Assembly (NCBI RefSeq): GCF_040687965.1
Contig: NZ_CP156084.1
Location: forward strand, 3,162,501-3,226,500
Length of the DNA stretch: 64,000 bases
Direction of reading: 5' to 3'
Source: Methylocystis echinoides
GTDB lineage: Bacteria > Pseudomonadota > Alphaproteobacteria > Rhizobiales > Beijerinckiaceae
Both the position numbers and the translations under genes were made by a program. How positions within the stretch are numbered: position 1 is the first letter of the stretch; each line of letters starts with the position of its first letter. Shown here piece after piece: positions 9,245-19,897 of the stretch. The notes below the pieces were generated by a model. It did no database searches. It saw nothing but the letters and a program-made list of their open reading frames with translations, and had not been told where the DNA came from.

Positions 9245-9273
9245 GTTAACAAACTTTGACTTGGCTGTTTAAC
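9245..9273. promoter_or_regulatory. A/T-rich promoter region with inverted GTTAA motif
   Basis: The divergent intergenic region between the two export genes holds an unusually A/T-rich patch. GTTAACA at about 9245 and TGTTTAAC ending near 9273 are inverted, and TTGACT at 9256-9261 could be a -35 box. No convincing -10 box is seen. This could be the shared promoter and operator for exopolysaccharide genes. Confidence 0.3.
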
Positions 9274-9323
9274 TGCGTCTCAACCATGTTCCTCTAAACC
9301 CGGCGCATCACCCCGGAGCAGCC

Positions 9324-11411
9324 ATGCATGCGCCAATGCAAGACAGGATCGACGCCGACATAAACGAAATCGATCTTGCGCGATTGGGCCGCGTGCTCCT
9401 TGTCAAGAAATGGTGGGTGCTGGGGCCGACGCTCGCGGCCTTCTTGGTCTCTTTCCTTTTCGTCAATCTGGTCAAGCCGCGCTATACGTCGGATGCGCGG
9501 CTGCTTCTCGAAAATCAGGACAGTTTCTACGCGCGTGTGGACAATGGGGAGCGCGTCGACGCCAATGGCCCCGACGCCGAAGGCGTGCAGAGCCAGATTC
9601 AGCTTCTCACCTCACGCGATCTCGCGCGCCGGGCGATCAAGAAAATCGGCCTGCAAGGCGACGTCGAATTCGATCCACTTGCGAATGGGGTTGGCCCCGT
9701 GACGCGGCTCATGGCGCTCGTCGGTCTCGTCCGCGACCCGACGCTCATGCCGCCGGAGGAGCGCATTCTCGAAAAATTTTCCGAAAGGCTCTCCGTCTTG
9801 TCGCCGACCAAGACTCGCGTCCTGTCGATCGAGTTCACTTCCTATAATCCCGACCTCGCGGCGCGCGGCGCCAACGCCGTGGCCGAGGCCTATATCGAGA
9901 TGCAGCAGGAGGCGAAGAGGGAAATCGCGCGCAGCGCGGCGCAATCACTGGCGACGCTGATCTCCGATCTGCGGACGCGCGTGGCGGAGGCCGAAGCCAA
10001 GGTCGAAAAATATCGCGCGGAGACAGGGCTGCTCATCGGCTCGAACAACACGATCGTCCCGACGCAGCAGCTCGGCGAACTGAATAACCAGCTTTCCTCG
10101 GCGCGCGCCGCTCACGCCGATTCTCAGGCGAAGGCCAGCCTGCTGCGCGACATGCTGCGCCAGAACCGGATCGCCGAAATCCCCGACATCGCCAGCAACG
10201 AGTCGCTGAGGCGCATCTTCGAGCAGATCGTCGCGCTGCGGGCGCAACTCGCGCTCGAGTCCCGCACGCTCCTCCCGATGCATCCACGGATCAAGGAACT
10301 CGATGCGCAGCTTGCCGATCTGGAGAGGCAATGGCGCGCCGCCGCCGAGCGCGCCGCGCATACGCTGGAGAATGAAGCGCGCATCGCCGCGGCCCGCGTC
10401 GAAAATCTGACGCGCGTGTTGAACGATCAGAAGCGCGTCGCCGGCGCGGCGGGCGCGGAAGAGGTGAAGCTGCGGGACCTCGAGCGCGCGGCGCGGCTTC
10501 TCAAGGAGCAACTCGAAAGCGAAACGGCAAAATATCAGGAGGCGGTGGCGCGCGAGCGCGTGAAGGCGACGCCGGCTGACGCGCGCATCATTCAGCGCGC
10601 GCTGGCGCCGCAGGTCCCGTCCTTCCCGAAGAAAGTCCCCATTGTCCTCTTCGCGACGCTCGCAGGCCTGATCCTTTCGCTCGGCGTCATCGTCGCCGGC
10701 GAGCTGCTGACGGGCCGCGCCCGCGTCTTGCCGCCGGCGCTCAGCGCCGCGCAGCCGGCGCCGGCCGCCGTCGCGCCCGACCGGCGGGAGCCGATTTTTG
10801 CCAGACAGGAAAGCGACGCGCCGAAAGACAAGGAGCCGCCCAAAAAAGCGTCGTGGCGCGCCACGCCCGTCGTCGCGCGCCGGATCAGTCCCGCGCGGGC
10901 GATCGAGGGCTGCGTCAAAGTGCTGGTGGCGCCCTGTTCGGAGACGGGACCGCGCGCCGAAACGGCGGTCAGTCTCGCGCGTCAGCTTGCGGGGCAGGGA
11001 CGCGCCCTGCTCGCCGCCGCCGATCCCGGCGCTGCGATGTTCGACGCGCTGGTAAGTCCCGGGTCGGAACGGCGGCCCTGCGGCATGGGAGAGCTCGCGC
11101 GCGGCTCCGCCGGCTACGGCGACGCGATCCATCGCGACAAGTCGTCGACGCTGCATGTGCTGCCGGGCGGAGTGGCGGACGGCGCGGGCATGGGCGACCA
11201 TGCGCTTCTCGTCACCGCCCTGGCTCATGCCTACGACTACCTCATTTTTGCAGCCTCGGCCGATGAGGCGCTGCGCCTTGCGCCGCATGTGGACCTCGCC
11301 TTTGTGCTTGGCGAGGACGAAGCGGCGGAGGCGCTGCGCGAAGACCTCGCGGAGATTGGCGTCGAAGCGCACCTTCTCGACGCGTCGGCCTGTGGCGATC
11401 TGGCGGCTTAG
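9324..11411 (+). CDS. Wzc-like polysaccharide chain-length protein with a decayed kinase domain
   Basis: A 695-residue inner-membrane co-polymerase. Residues about 15-50 contain the Wzz domain start and first helix (VLLVKKWWVLGPTLAAFLVS). The GNVR coiled-coil region covers about 190-410, and a second helix lies near 435-460 (VPIVLFATLAGLILSLGVIV). In this family the C-terminal 200 residues normally form a BY-kinase. Here the place of the Walker A loop reads APCSETGPRAETAVSLARQL, without GxxxxGK(S/T), and no Tyr-rich tail is present. The protein should still set chain length but is unlikely to autophosphorylate. It is divergent from the export lipoprotein and converges on the CelD-like gene. 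Confidence 0.9.
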   Translation: MHAPMQDRIDADINEIDLARLGRVLLVKKWWVLGPTLAAFLVSFLFVNLVKPRYTSDARLLLENQDSFYARVDNGERVDANGPDAEGVQSQIQLLTSRDLARRAIKKIGLQGDVEFDPLANGVGPVTRLMALVGLVRDPTLMPPEERILEKFSERLSVLSPTKTRVLSIEFTSYNPDLAARGANAVAEAYIEMQQEAKREIARSAAQSLATLISDLRTRVAEAEAKVEKYRAETGLLIGSNNTIVPTQQLGELNNQLSSARAAHADSQAKASLLRDMLRQNRIAEIPDIASNESLRRIFEQIVALRAQLALESRTLLPMHPRIKELDAQLADLERQWRAAAERAAHTLENEARIAAARVENLTRVLNDQKRVAGAAGAEEVKLRDLERAARLLKEQLESETAKYQEAVARERVKATPADARIIQRALAPQVPSFPKKVPIVLFATLAGLILSLGVIVAGELLTGRARVLPPALSAAQPAPAAVAPDRREPIFARQESDAPKDKEPPKKASWRATPVVARRISPARAIEGCVKVLVAPCSETGPRAETAVSLARQLAGQGRALLAAADPGAAMFDALVSPGSERRPCGMGELARGSAGYGDAIHRDKSSTLHVLPGGVADGAGMGDHALLVTALAHAYDYLIFAASADEALRLAPHVDLAFVLGEDEAAEALREDLAEIGVEAHLLDASACGDLAA

Positions 11412-11414
11412 CGC

Positions 11415-12554
11415 TCAGCGGCCAAGGAGGGCGACGAGCCTGTAATAGCAACGGACGACCGCGGGCGTATTTTTCGCGCGCCGCTTGAGACGCAGATAGG
11501 AGGAGATCAACGGAGCCGCGAGGACGCCGCGCGCGGAGAGCGGGAGGACGACGTCATAGAGCGGTATCGTCTCATCGCAAACGGCGCGCTTGTAACGCGC
11601 TTCGCCGACGCCGAGGTCGAAATGCGTCATCCGGCGCGCTGTAAGATTGCGCATCAACGCATGCAGCAGCAGATCGCCGGGCGAGCAGCGCGCGATCTCT
11701 TCGTCCGTGTCGAAAGAATTGAGCATGGCCGAGAAGCGGCCATTACGCCGCACGCCGGCGTAAGCGGCGACGAAGCGGCCGTCGACCGAGAGCCCGTGAA
11801 GCTCGAGGACGCCATCCTCCTGGGCTTCCAGAAGACCGTGGAGAAGCGCCGACAGGCTGCGTCGCCTTGTCGTCCCAACTGCCGCAAAACGCGCGGATTT
11901 CTGTTCGAGCAAGGCAGTGACGAGCGCATGGCCGCGTTGTCCGGCGATCCGATGTTCATATGCGACTGGGCCAAGCTCCGCGAGACGCGCCTCCTTCTTC
12001 CGCAGCTTCTTGCGCGTCTCCTTCGAGAGCCGCGACGTCAATCCGTCGATCGTCTCGGGCAGCGCCGTCGCATAGCCGAAACTGGCGCTCGGCCGCGCTT
12101 CCGTGAAGAGGAGAGGGTTGCGAGCGCCGTCAAATTCGCGAGGTTGATTGCGGAGGAAGAAAGCATCCGGCGGCGATGGCGCGCGGCGCGCCGCTTCGCG
12201 CAGGAGCCAGCGCAGACCTGCTTCGTCGTGGCGTCGATCGGGACGCAAAAGCGGCAGATTGAAATTGGCTTCGCGGCCCCCGAGGAATGCGGCAAGAGTG
12301 ACGGCGCCCTTGCGAATCGTGCACAGCGGCAGAAGCGCGCTCGGACGATCCGCAGCGTCGCGGGCCACGATGAGGTAGGGCGTCACGCCTTCCGAAGCCC
12401 CGAAGGCGTCGAACCAGGCTGAAAGAAACTCGAAAGATTGATACGGGCTGATCGTCGCTGCTTGCGACAGCGCCAGCCAATCGGCGCGCGCGTCCTCGAA
12501 ATGCGTGAAGACGTGGACTGTCGAATAATCGGCGAGATCCGGCAAGGGCGGCAT
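11415..12554 (-). CDS. CelD/BcsL-like GNAT acyltransferase
   Basis: A 379-residue FemAB/GNAT-fold protein of the CelD-like group found in polysaccharide clusters. The N-terminal part contains DWLALSQAATISPYQSFEFL and a conserved W-D-F-G segment. The central TSRLSKETRKKLRKKEARLAELG is the helical basic motif typical for this family, and the C-terminal half has the acetyl-CoA fold (AYAGVRRNGRFSAML, then TARRMTHFDLGVGEARYKR). It probably acylates a polysaccharide precursor; the acceptor is unknown. It converges with the Wzc-like gene (3-base gap) and is divergent from the deacetylase. Confidence 0.82.
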   Translation of the reverse strand: MPPLPDLADYSTVHVFTHFEDARADWLALSQAATISPYQSFEFLSAWFDAFGASEGVTPYLIVARDAADRPSALLPLCTIRKGAVTLAAFLGGREANFNLPLLRPDRRHDEAGLRWLLREAARRAPSPPDAFFLRNQPREFDGARNPLLFTEARPSASFGYATALPETIDGLTSRLSKETRKKLRKKEARLAELGPVAYEHRIAGQRGHALVTALLEQKSARFAAVGTTRRRSLSALLHGLLEAQEDGVLELHGLSVDGRFVAAYAGVRRNGRFSAMLNSFDTDEEIARCSPGDLLLHALMRNLTARRMTHFDLGVGEARYKRAVCDETIPLYDVVLPLSARGVLAAPLISSYLRLKRRAKNTPAVVRCYYRLVALLGR

Positions 12555-12609
12555 AAGAGAACGTTATCGGATCGGTCTTAAAAAACCTCTTGAGTTGTGG
12601 ACGGGACCG

Positions 12610-13665
12610 ATGTCCGTTTGGCGCAATAGAGCGATTTCTGCGGCATTGCGGCTGCTTCACGTCAGCGGCGCGCACCGGCTGGTCGCGCCGCTGACGCGGG
12701 GGCTCGGCGTCATTTTGACGTTTCACCGGGTCCGGCCAGCCGTTCACGACAGCTTCGCGCCCAATGCGGGCCTTGAGATTTCGCCGCCGTTTCTCGATCT
12801 CCTGCTGCATCATTTGCGCGCGCAAGGTTATGCAATTCTATCGCTCGACGACGCGCTCGATGTGGTGCGATCCGCACGGCGACATGCACAGCCCTTCGCG
12901 GTGCTGAGTTTCGACGATGGTTATCGAGACCTTGTCGACCATGCGTTGCCCATTCTGGAGCGTCATCGCGCGCCTTTCATCGCCTATCTTACTCCCGGCT
13001 TCGCGGACCGTAGCGCGCGGCTGTGGTGGCTCGAACTTGAGGAGTCGATCCGCCGCCTCTCGCATGTCGACATTACCGTTGCGCAGCGGCGCATCGTTAG
13101 CCGCTGCGCGTCCCCGCAGGAGAAGCAGGCGGCGTTTACAGAGATTTACTGGGCGATCCGCGACGGCGACGAAGCGGCGCTGCTCGCGGTCGTGGCCGAT
13201 CTTTCGGCCCGGGCAGGGGTCGACGCGCGCGAAATCGCGACGCACGGCTGTCTGGGTTGGGACGCCATCCGGTCGCTGGCGCAACATGGCCTCGCGACCA
13301 TTGGCGCGCATTCGCTATCCCATCCGCGGCTCGCGAGACTCGACGCCGCGGCGGCGCGTCGGGAGATGGCCGGGAGCCGGGCGCGCATCAGGGAAGAAAC
13401 CGGCGTGACGCCGCGCCATTTCTGCTACCCGGTCGGCGACCGGACCTCGGCGGGGCGACGGGAATTCGATCTTGCGGCCGAGCTTGGCTTCGAGAGCGCG
13501 GTCACGACGCGGCCGGGATTGATCTTCCCCGAGCATCGCGCGCATCTGCAGGCTCTCCCGCGCCTCTCGGTCAATGGCAGGTTCCAAAGTCTCGCCGCTC
13601 TCGACGTTCTGCTCAGCGGCGCGCCCTTCGCGCTTCTCAATCGCGGCAGGCGCGTCGCGGCCTGA
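12610..13665 (+). CDS. Polysaccharide deacetylase (NodB-type)
   Basis: A 351-residue carbohydrate esterase 4 protein. After a short hydrophobic N-terminus, GVILTFHRVRP starts the catalytic domain. FAVLSFDDGYRDL supplies the metal-binding Asp pair of motif 1, and GAHSLSHPRLARLD gives the HSxxHP motif 2. PRHFCYPVGDRT and FESAVTTRPGL follow as later motifs. About 75 extra residues lie between motifs 1 and 2. The start chosen is ATG 12610; a TTG at 12595 is in frame. Likely removes N-acetyl groups from the exopolysaccharide made by the neighbouring genes. Confidence 0.88.
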   Translation: MSVWRNRAISAALRLLHVSGAHRLVAPLTRGLGVILTFHRVRPAVHDSFAPNAGLEISPPFLDLLLHHLRAQGYAILSLDDALDVVRSARRHAQPFAVLSFDDGYRDLVDHALPILERHRAPFIAYLTPGFADRSARLWWLELEESIRRLSHVDITVAQRRIVSRCASPQEKQAAFTEIYWAIRDGDEAALLAVVADLSARAGVDAREIATHGCLGWDAIRSLAQHGLATIGAHSLSHPRLARLDAAAARREMAGSRARIREETGVTPRHFCYPVGDRTSAGRREFDLAAELGFESAVTTRPGLIFPEHRAHLQALPRLSVNGRFQSLAALDVLLSGAPFALLNRGRRVAA

Positions 13666-13760
13666 GCGGGGAGGGGCGGGCGGGAGCGGCTCCTGGCCTC
13701 TCGCAAAGCTGCGCCAGAGTGCGTATATTTTGACCAAGATCAGAAGCGGGAGCTTTCTCC

Positions 13761-14996
13761 ATGAGCCTTATAGGCGTTCTCATTTGCCTCGCCATCGCTT
13801 TATCGGCGGGGCTCGGGGTCTATCTTCGCCAGCGCCAGGTCGACACGGTCGCGGCCAACCGGGACGCGGTTCCGGCCGATTTCGCCGGCGAGGTGTCGAT
13901 CGAAGAGCACCGACGCGCCGCCGATTACACGATCGCGCGCACGCGTTTCGGCATGGTCGAGACGGTCTATGACGCGGCCCTCTCCATCCTCTGGCTCGCG
14001 GTCTGGATGGCCCCGGTCTACGCATTCGTCGCCCACTACATCGACCCCGGCCTCACGCGCAGCGTCGCCTTCGTGCTGCTCGTGGCGGGCCTGCTGCATC
14101 TCCTCGGAACGCCGTTCTCGCTCGCCAACGCCTTCTGGCTGGAGGAGCGCTTCGGCTTCAACCGGCTCACGCTCCCGACCTTCCTGCTGGACGAAGCAAA
14201 AAGCGCGCTCATCGGCGTCGTCATTGCGACGCCGCTGCTTTACGGCATGTTCTGGCTGCTCGGCGCCTTGCCGAACAGCTGGTGGCTTTTCGCCTATGTC
14301 GCCTTCATGGTCTTCACCATCGCCATGACCGTGATCTATCCGACGCTGATCGCGCCGCTCTTCAACACATTCACGCCGATGGCGGAGGGGTCGACCAAGG
14401 CGCGCATGGAGGCGCTGCTGCAAAAATGCGGCTTCGAGTCCAAGGGGCTTTATGTGATGGACGCCTCGAAGCGCTCCCGTCACGGCAATGCTTATTTCAC
14501 CGGCTTCGGCAAGGCCAAGCGCATCGTCTTCTTCGATACGCTCTTGGAGAAGCATACGCTCGAAGAGATCGAGTCCATCCTCGCGCATGAGCTTGGCCAT
14601 TTCAAATTCGGCCATGTCAGGCAGATGATCCTTCAGGCGGCGATCATCGCCTTCATCGGCTTCGCGGCGCTTTACTGGGCGTTTGGATCCGAGACCTTCG
14701 CGGGATGGTTCGGCCTGCCGCATGATCCCGGCGTGGTGCTGATCGCGCTGCTTTTCGCCAAGGAGCCGCTTTCGCATCTGCTGCGCCCCTTGCTCGCCGC
14801 GCGCTCCCGCAAGAACGAGTTCGAGGCGGACGATTTCGCCCGGCGGATTGTCGGCAAGGAGCCGATGATTTCCGCGCTCACGCGATTGACGCGCGATAAT
14901 CTCTCGACGCTCACGCCCGATCCGCTCTATGCAAAGTTCTACTTTTCGCACCCGCCGGTCCCTGCGCGCGTGGCGCAGCTAAGGGGCGCCGGGTAG
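13761..14996 (+). CDS. M48 family zinc metallopeptidase (Ste24/CAAX protease type)
   Basis: A 411-residue integral membrane protease. Several membrane helices precede the zinc site HELGH at residues 276-280 (SILAHELGHFKFGH). The third ligand lies in NEFEADDFARRIVG near residue 353. The N-terminal ANAFWLEERFGFNRLTLPTF and the C-terminal FYFSHPPVPARVAQL are typical of the Ste24 group, whose substrate-binding SHPP motif is present. In bacteria, which lack prenylated CAAX proteins, it is expected to act in membrane-protein quality control. The start ATG 13761 follows GGGAGC. An intrinsic terminator follows. Confidence 0.93.
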   Translation: MSLIGVLICLAIALSAGLGVYLRQRQVDTVAANRDAVPADFAGEVSIEEHRRAADYTIARTRFGMVETVYDAALSILWLAVWMAPVYAFVAHYIDPGLTRSVAFVLLVAGLLHLLGTPFSLANAFWLEERFGFNRLTLPTFLLDEAKSALIGVVIATPLLYGMFWLLGALPNSWWLFAYVAFMVFTIAMTVIYPTLIAPLFNTFTPMAEGSTKARMEALLQKCGFESKGLYVMDASKRSRHGNAYFTGFGKAKRIVFFDTLLEKHTLEEIESILAHELGHFKFGHVRQMILQAAIIAFIGFAALYWAFGSETFAGWFGLPHDPGVVLIALLFAKEPLSHLLRPLLAARSRKNEFEADDFARRIVGKEPMISALTRLTRDNLSTLTPDPLYAKFYFSHPPVPARVAQLRGAG

Positions 14997-15001
14997 ACGA
15001 C

Positions 15002-15028
15002 GGCTCGGGCTCTCGGCCCGGCCTTTTT
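15002..15028 (+). terminator. Intrinsic terminator after the M48 protease gene
   Basis: CGGGC (15006-15010) pairs with GCCCG (15016-15020), extended by GGC/GCC outside a one-base bulge, and is followed by five T residues. Confidence 0.7.
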
Positions 15029-15099
15029 CAACGTCGAGAGCCCTATCGTCTTCGCCTAGGCGCGACACTATCTTCGCCTTATTGGAGGCGCGCCAGGCG

Positions 15100-16437
15100 A
15101 TGCGGTCAGACAGGGCGACGAACGCTCTTATGTCGTTCATGGTTGCGCGGCAACGGTCTGCTGTCGCTTACGGCGTGGCCCTTGCAGCGGTGGCGTTGGC
15201 CGCATGGGCTCGCTGGCAAGCGAGCGATTTCTTCGTCGAAGGCGTTCCGTTCCTCACCTTTTTCCCCGCCGTCCTCGTGGCGACGGTCGTCGGCGGCGTA
15301 GCGGTTGGACTGTTCGCGTCCGCCTGCTCCATGGTCATCGCGTGGTACTGGTTTCTGGCGCCGGCGCATGAATGGGCGCTCGACGGGAAAGACGCGGTCT
15401 CGCTAGGCTCCTTCCTGCTTGTTTCGCTGATGATCGCCATTGTCGTCTCGCTGCTTCAGCACGCCGTCGAACGCATCGCGATCCAGGAGCAAAACCTGCG
15501 CTCGCTCTTCGATTCGACGCCGAACGGCATCGTCGTCGTGGGGCCGAGTGGGCAAATCGTCGAGGTCAATGCCAGCGGCGAGAGGCTTTTTGGCTATAAC
15601 CGCGCCGATCTGATTGGCAGTGAGGTAGAGATTCTCGTGCCGCGCACTGTCGCGGCCCTCCATGTCGGGCTGCGCAGGGGTTTTCAAGCGGCGCCCGAGA
15701 CCCGGCCGATGGGCGCCGGCCGCGATCTCTGCGGGCGACGCAAGGACGGCAGCGAATTTCCGGTCGAGATCGGTCTCACTCCAATGGAGTGGGCTGGCCA
15801 AAAAGCCGTTTTGGCGGTTGTCAGCGACATCACCGAGCGAAAGCAGCACGAGGAAAGCCAGGGCGTGCTCGCCCGCGAGCTCGAGCATCGCGTCGGCAAT
15901 ATGTTCGTCGTCATTCTGGCGATGATCCGCCGAACGCTGACAAAAGGCAGAAGCATCGCCGAAGCGGGCGAGCTTCTGACGCAGCGCGTCCAACTTCTGG
16001 CTGACGCTTATGCGGTGCTCTCGGAATCGCTGTTCAAGAATATCTCGTTGGACAGGCTGTTCCAGATCGCCATCGGCGGCTTCAAGGATCAGGTCCAGTC
16101 CACGGGCGTCGACGTCCGCGTCAACGCCAAGGCCGGGCAGGCCTTCTCCTTCATCGTGCACGAGCTTCTGACGAACGCTGTGAAGCATGGCGCGCTCTCT
16201 GTGTCCAGCGGACGCATCGGCGTTCGCAAAGAGATAGAAACTGTCGACGGGCGGCAGGTCCTCGTCTTCGATTGGCAAGAGAGTGGCGGCCCGCCCGCCG
16301 CCCCGTCGACGCGCAAGGGATTTGGCAGCTTCATCCTGCTCGACTCGCCCAAGCAGTTCGGCGGGGAGGGACGCGTGGCCTACGACGACAGCGGGCTGCG
16401 CTATGAGTTGCGGCTGCCGCTCGACGCGATCCGCTGA
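15100..16437 (+). CDS. HWE-family sensor histidine kinase with DUF4118 and PAS domains
   Basis: A 445-residue membrane sensor. Residues about 20-115 hold four helices of the DUF4118 (KdpD-like) sensor. A PAS domain follows (LRSLFDSTPNGIVVVGPSG) with its PAC segment (RKDGSEFPVEIGLTPMEW). The kinase core has LEHRVGNMFVVILAMIRRT with the phospho-His, the N box VHELLTNAVKHGALS, and the family hallmark W-x-E in DWQESGGPPA, then KGFGSFIL. ATG 15100 is placed 11 bases after GGAGG; a TTG at 15082 is in frame. The receiver at 5918 is a plausible partner. No regulator gene is adjacent. Confidence 0.9.
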   Translation: MRSDRATNALMSFMVARQRSAVAYGVALAAVALAAWARWQASDFFVEGVPFLTFFPAVLVATVVGGVAVGLFASACSMVIAWYWFLAPAHEWALDGKDAVSLGSFLLVSLMIAIVVSLLQHAVERIAIQEQNLRSLFDSTPNGIVVVGPSGQIVEVNASGERLFGYNRADLIGSEVEILVPRTVAALHVGLRRGFQAAPETRPMGAGRDLCGRRKDGSEFPVEIGLTPMEWAGQKAVLAVVSDITERKQHEESQGVLARELEHRVGNMFVVILAMIRRTLTKGRSIAEAGELLTQRVQLLADAYAVLSESLFKNISLDRLFQIAIGGFKDQVQSTGVDVRVNAKAGQAFSFIVHELLTNAVKHGALSVSSGRIGVRKEIETVDGRQVLVFDWQESGGPPAAPSTRKGFGSFILLDSPKQFGGEGRVAYDDSGLRYELRLPLDAIR

Positions 16438-16576
16438 CGCTCAGCCGCACGCATCTTGGGCGCCGCCTGCCTAACTCTCCGTCAGGCTGGGGGAATTACT
16501 GGCAAAAGCGTCAACTCTCAGCCAATCGGATTGACGATCCCGCCTGTGCTCCCGCTAAATTCTTTCGCGGCGCACC

Positions 16577-19500
16577 ATGCCGCTTCGCGAAAGGCGCTCC
16601 CCTTTGTCGATCCAAGTCGCGCTTCATCACGTCACACATTACAAATACGACCGCCCCGTAGCCCTCGGGCCGCAGGTCGTGCGCCTGAGACCCGCGCCGC
16701 ATTGCCGGACGCGGGTGACCGGCTACTCGCTGAAAATTCTCCCCACCACGCATTTCATCAACTGGCAGCAGGACCCGCACGGCAACTGGCAGGCGCGGCT
16801 GGTGTTTCCCGAGAAGGCGCGGGAATTTAAAATCGAGGTCGATCTCCTGGCGGAGATGGCGGTTTTCAACCCCTTCGACTTTTTCGTCGAGCCCTACGCC
16901 GAGGAGTTTCCCTTCGTCTACAAGCCCGAACTGGAGACGGAACTCGCGCCCTATCTCGAAATCGAGCCCGCGGGCCCGGCCTTCGACGCTTATCTCGAAA
17001 CGATTGCGCGCGAGCCGCTGCGGACGATCGACTTCCTCGTCGATCTCAACGCCAGGCTCCAGCGTGACATTCGCTATGTGATCCGAATGGAGCCGGGCGT
17101 GCAGGCGCCGGAGGAGACTCTCGCCCTGCGTTCAGGCTCTTGCCGCGACTCGGCCTGGCTGCTTGTCCAACTTCTGCGCCGGCTCGGTTTCGCCGCGCGC
17201 TTCGTTTCCGGCTACCTGATCCAGCTCAAGGAAGACCTCGATCCCATCGAAGGTCCGATGGGAACGGATCACGACTTCACCGACCTTCACGCCTGGGCGG
17301 AAGTCTATATTCCCGGCGCCGGCTGGGTCGGGCTCGACGCGACGTCGGGGCTCTTCTGCGGGGAGGGGCATCTGCCGCTGTGCGGAGCGCCGCATTACCG
17401 CTCCTGCGCGCCCGTCTCGGGGCTGGTCGAACCCGCCGAATGCAATTTCAATTTCGAGATGCGAGTCGACCGCATCCGCGAGGCGCCGCGCATCACCGCG
17501 CCTTTCTCGGACGAGGCCTGGAAGCGGCTCGACGCGCTTGGCGAGAAGGTCGACGCCGACCTCTCCGCGCAGGACGTCCGCCTCACCATGGGCGGCGAGC
17601 CGACCTTCGTCTCGATCGATGATTTCCAATCAGCGGAATGGAATACCGCCGCCGTCGGCCCGACGAAGCGCGTGCGCGCCGACGAACTCATCCGGCGCTT
17701 ACGCGACCGCTTTGGACCGGGCGGCTTTCTGCATTACGGACAAGGTAAATGGTATCCCGGCGAGAGCCTGCCGCGCTGGGCCTTCGCGCTCTATTGGCGC
17801 AAGGACGGCAAGCCGATCTGGAACAACCCCGCGCTCGTCTCGGGCATGGGAAGCAACGCCGCGCCCGCCGAGTCCCTCGACGCCGCGCGCTTTTGCTTCG
17901 AACTCTCCGAGACGCTCGGCGTCGGCAAGGATTACGTCATCCCGGCCTATGAAGACCCGGCGCATTGGATGTTGAAGGAAGGGGCGCTGCCGATCAACGC
18001 AGATCCGAGCGATCCCAAGATCGAAGACCCGGAAGAGCGGGCGCGCATGGTGCGCGTCTTCGAGCGTGGGCTGTCGACGCCGGCGGGCTATGTGTTGCCG
18101 GTGCAGCGCTGGAACGCGCGTGGCGAACAGCGGTGGGTCTCGGAACGCTGGCCGCTGCGGCGCGGCAAGTTGTATCTCGCGCCGGGCGACTCGCCCGTTG
18201 GCCTGCGCTTGCCGTTGAATGCGCTGCCGTGGGTCCCGCCCTCGGTCTATCCCTACGTCCACAATCAGGACCCGATGGAGGAGCGCGAGGCGCTTCCCGA
18301 CCCGTCGCATTTTCAGAAAATCTACAGCGAAACGCGCGCGATCGGGCAGGAGATTCGCGGCCAGTCGATCGTCGAGGGCGTGGTGCGCACGGCGCTCGCG
18401 GTCGAGCCGCGCGACGGCGTGCTCTGCGTCTTCATGCCGCCCGTGACGCGGCTCGAGGATTATCTGGAGCTGCTTGTCGCCGTCGAGACGACCGCGGCCG
18501 ATCTCGGCATGCCCTTGCACATCGAAGGCTATCCGCCGCCGGTCGACCCGCGTCTCGAGGTGATCAAGGTGACGCCTGATCCCGGCGTCATCGAGGTCAA
18601 CATTCACCCCGCCGCCTCATGGCGCGACGCGGTGACGAATACGACCACGCTTTACGAAGAGGCGCGGTTCGCGCGGCTCACCACCAGCAAGTTCATGACC
18701 GACGGCCGCTGCGTGGGATCGGGCGGCGGCAATCATGTGGTGCTCGGCGGCGTGCGGCCGGCGGACTCGCCTTTCCTGCGCCGGCCCGATCTTCTCAAGA
18801 GCCTCGTGCTCTATTGGCAGCGCCATCCTTCCCTCTCGTTCCTGTTCTCCGGCCTTTTCATCGGCCCGACGAGCCAGAGCCCGCGCATCGACGAGGCGCG
18901 CCATGACGCGCTGTACGAGCTCGAAATCGCACTCGCCAATACGCCGGGACCCGACGATTGGGGCTATCCGATCTGGCTCGTCGACCGGCTCTATCGCAAT
19001 CTCCTCGTCGACGTCTCCGGCAATACGCATCGCTCGGAAATCTGCATCGACAAGCTTTATTCGCCGGACGGGCCGACGGGACGCCTCGGCCTCGTCGAGT
19101 TCCGCGCCTTCGAAATGCCGCCCGACGCGCGCATGAGCCTTGCGCAGCAATTGCTGCTGCGCGCGCTCGTCGCCTGGTTCTGGCGCGAGCCGCAGGAGGG
19201 GAACTGCGTCCGCTGGGGCACGTCGCTGCATGACAAGTTCATGTTGCCGCATTTCGTCTGGGCGGATTTTCTCGGCGTGCTCGACGATCTGGCGCGGGCC
19301 GGCTACGCCTTCGAGGCAGAGTGGTTCAAAGCGCAATACGAGTTCCGCTTTCCGCTCGCCGGCTCTGTCGAGCATGGCGGCGTGACGCTCGAAATCCGCC
19401 ATGCGCTCGAGCCCTGGCATGTGTTGGGGGAGGAAGGCTCCGTCGGCGGCACGGTGCGCTATGTGGATTCTTCCGTCGAACGTCTCGAAGTGAAGGCGAA

Positions 19501-19897
19501 GCATTTCGTGCCGAACCGCCATGTCGTCGCCTGCAACGGCCGCCGCGTGCCTCTGCATTCGACCGGGATCCCCGGCGAAGCGGTCGGCGGGGTGCGCTTC
19601 AAGGCGTGGCGGCCGGCGTCCGGCATGCATCCGACGATTCCCGTGCATACGCCGCTCACCTTCGACATTGTCGACAGCTGGAGCAATCGCTCTCTGGGCG
19701 GCTGCGTCTATCACAGCGCCCATCCCGGCGGGCGCAATTACGACACCTTTCCGGTCAACTTTCACGAGGCGGAATCGCGTCGTCTCTCCCGGTTCCAGGA
19801 CCATGGCCACACGCCGGGCCGCGTGGAGCCGCCCTTGGAGGAGCCGGCGGACGACTTCCCGCTGACGCTGGATTTACGGAGGCGCTTTGGCCGTTGA
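16577..19897 (+). CDS. Transglutaminase-like domain fused to DUF2126
   Basis: An 1106-residue protein. The N-terminal 290 residues are a bacterial transglutaminase-like domain (BTLCP type): [15 protein letters not shown] with Cys189, [16 protein letters not shown] with His238, and GLDATSGLF with Asp254 form the triad. The remaining 800 residues are DUF2126, which ends [19 protein letters not shown]. The family is found with circularly permuted ATP-grasp and alpha-E proteins, as here, and is predicted from gene context to take part in synthesis or cleavage of a peptide-like product. A TTG at 16604 (giving [13 protein letters not shown], the usual family start) is an alternative. The next gene overlaps its end by 11 bases. 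Confidence 0.9.
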   Translation: MPLRERRSPLSIQVALHHVTHYKYDRPVALGPQVVRLRPAPHCRTRVTGYSLKILPTTHFINWQQDPHGNWQARLVFPEKAREFKIEVDLLAEMAVFNPFDFFVEPYAEEFPFVYKPELETELAPYLEIEPAGPAFDAYLETIAREPLRTIDFLVDLNARLQRDIRYVIRMEPGVQAPEETLALRSGSCRDSAWLLVQLLRRLGFAARFVSGYLIQLKEDLDPIEGPMGTDHDFTDLHAWAEVYIPGAGWVGLDATSGLFCGEGHLPLCGAPHYRSCAPVSGLVEPAECNFNFEMRVDRIREAPRITAPFSDEAWKRLDALGEKVDADLSAQDVRLTMGGEPTFVSIDDFQSAEWNTAAVGPTKRVRADELIRRLRDRFGPGGFLHYGQGKWYPGESLPRWAFALYWRKDGKPIWNNPALVSGMGSNAAPAESLDAARFCFELSETLGVGKDYVIPAYEDPAHWMLKEGALPINADPSDPKIEDPEERARMVRVFERGLSTPAGYVLPVQRWNARGEQRWVSERWPLRRGKLYLAPGDSPVGLRLPLNALPWVPPSVYPYVHNQDPMEEREALPDPSHFQKIYSETRAIGQEIRGQSIVEGVVRTALAVEPRDGVLCVFMPPVTRLEDYLELLVAVETTAADLGMPLHIEGYPPPVDPRLEVIKVTPDPGVIEVNIHPAASWRDAVTNTTTLYEEARFARLTTSKFMTDGRCVGSGGGNHVVLGGVRPADSPFLRRPDLLKSLVLYWQRHPSLSFLFSGLFIGPTSQSPRIDEARHDALYELEIALANTPGPDDWGYPIWLVDRLYRNLLVDVSGNTHRSEICIDKLYSPDGPTGRLGLVEFRAFEMPPDARMSLAQQLLLRALVAWFWREPQEGNCVRWGTSLHDKFMLPHFVWADFLGVLDDLARAGYAFEAEWFKAQYEFRFPLAGSVEHGGVTLEIRHALEPWHVLGEEGSVGGTVRYVDSSVERLEVKAKHFVPNRHVVACNGRRVPLHSTGIPGEAVGGVRFKAWRPASGMHPTIPVHTPLTFDIVDSWSNRSLGGCVYHSAHPGGRNYDTFPVNFHEAESRRLSRFQDHGHTPGRVEPPLEEPADDFPLTLDLRRRFGR

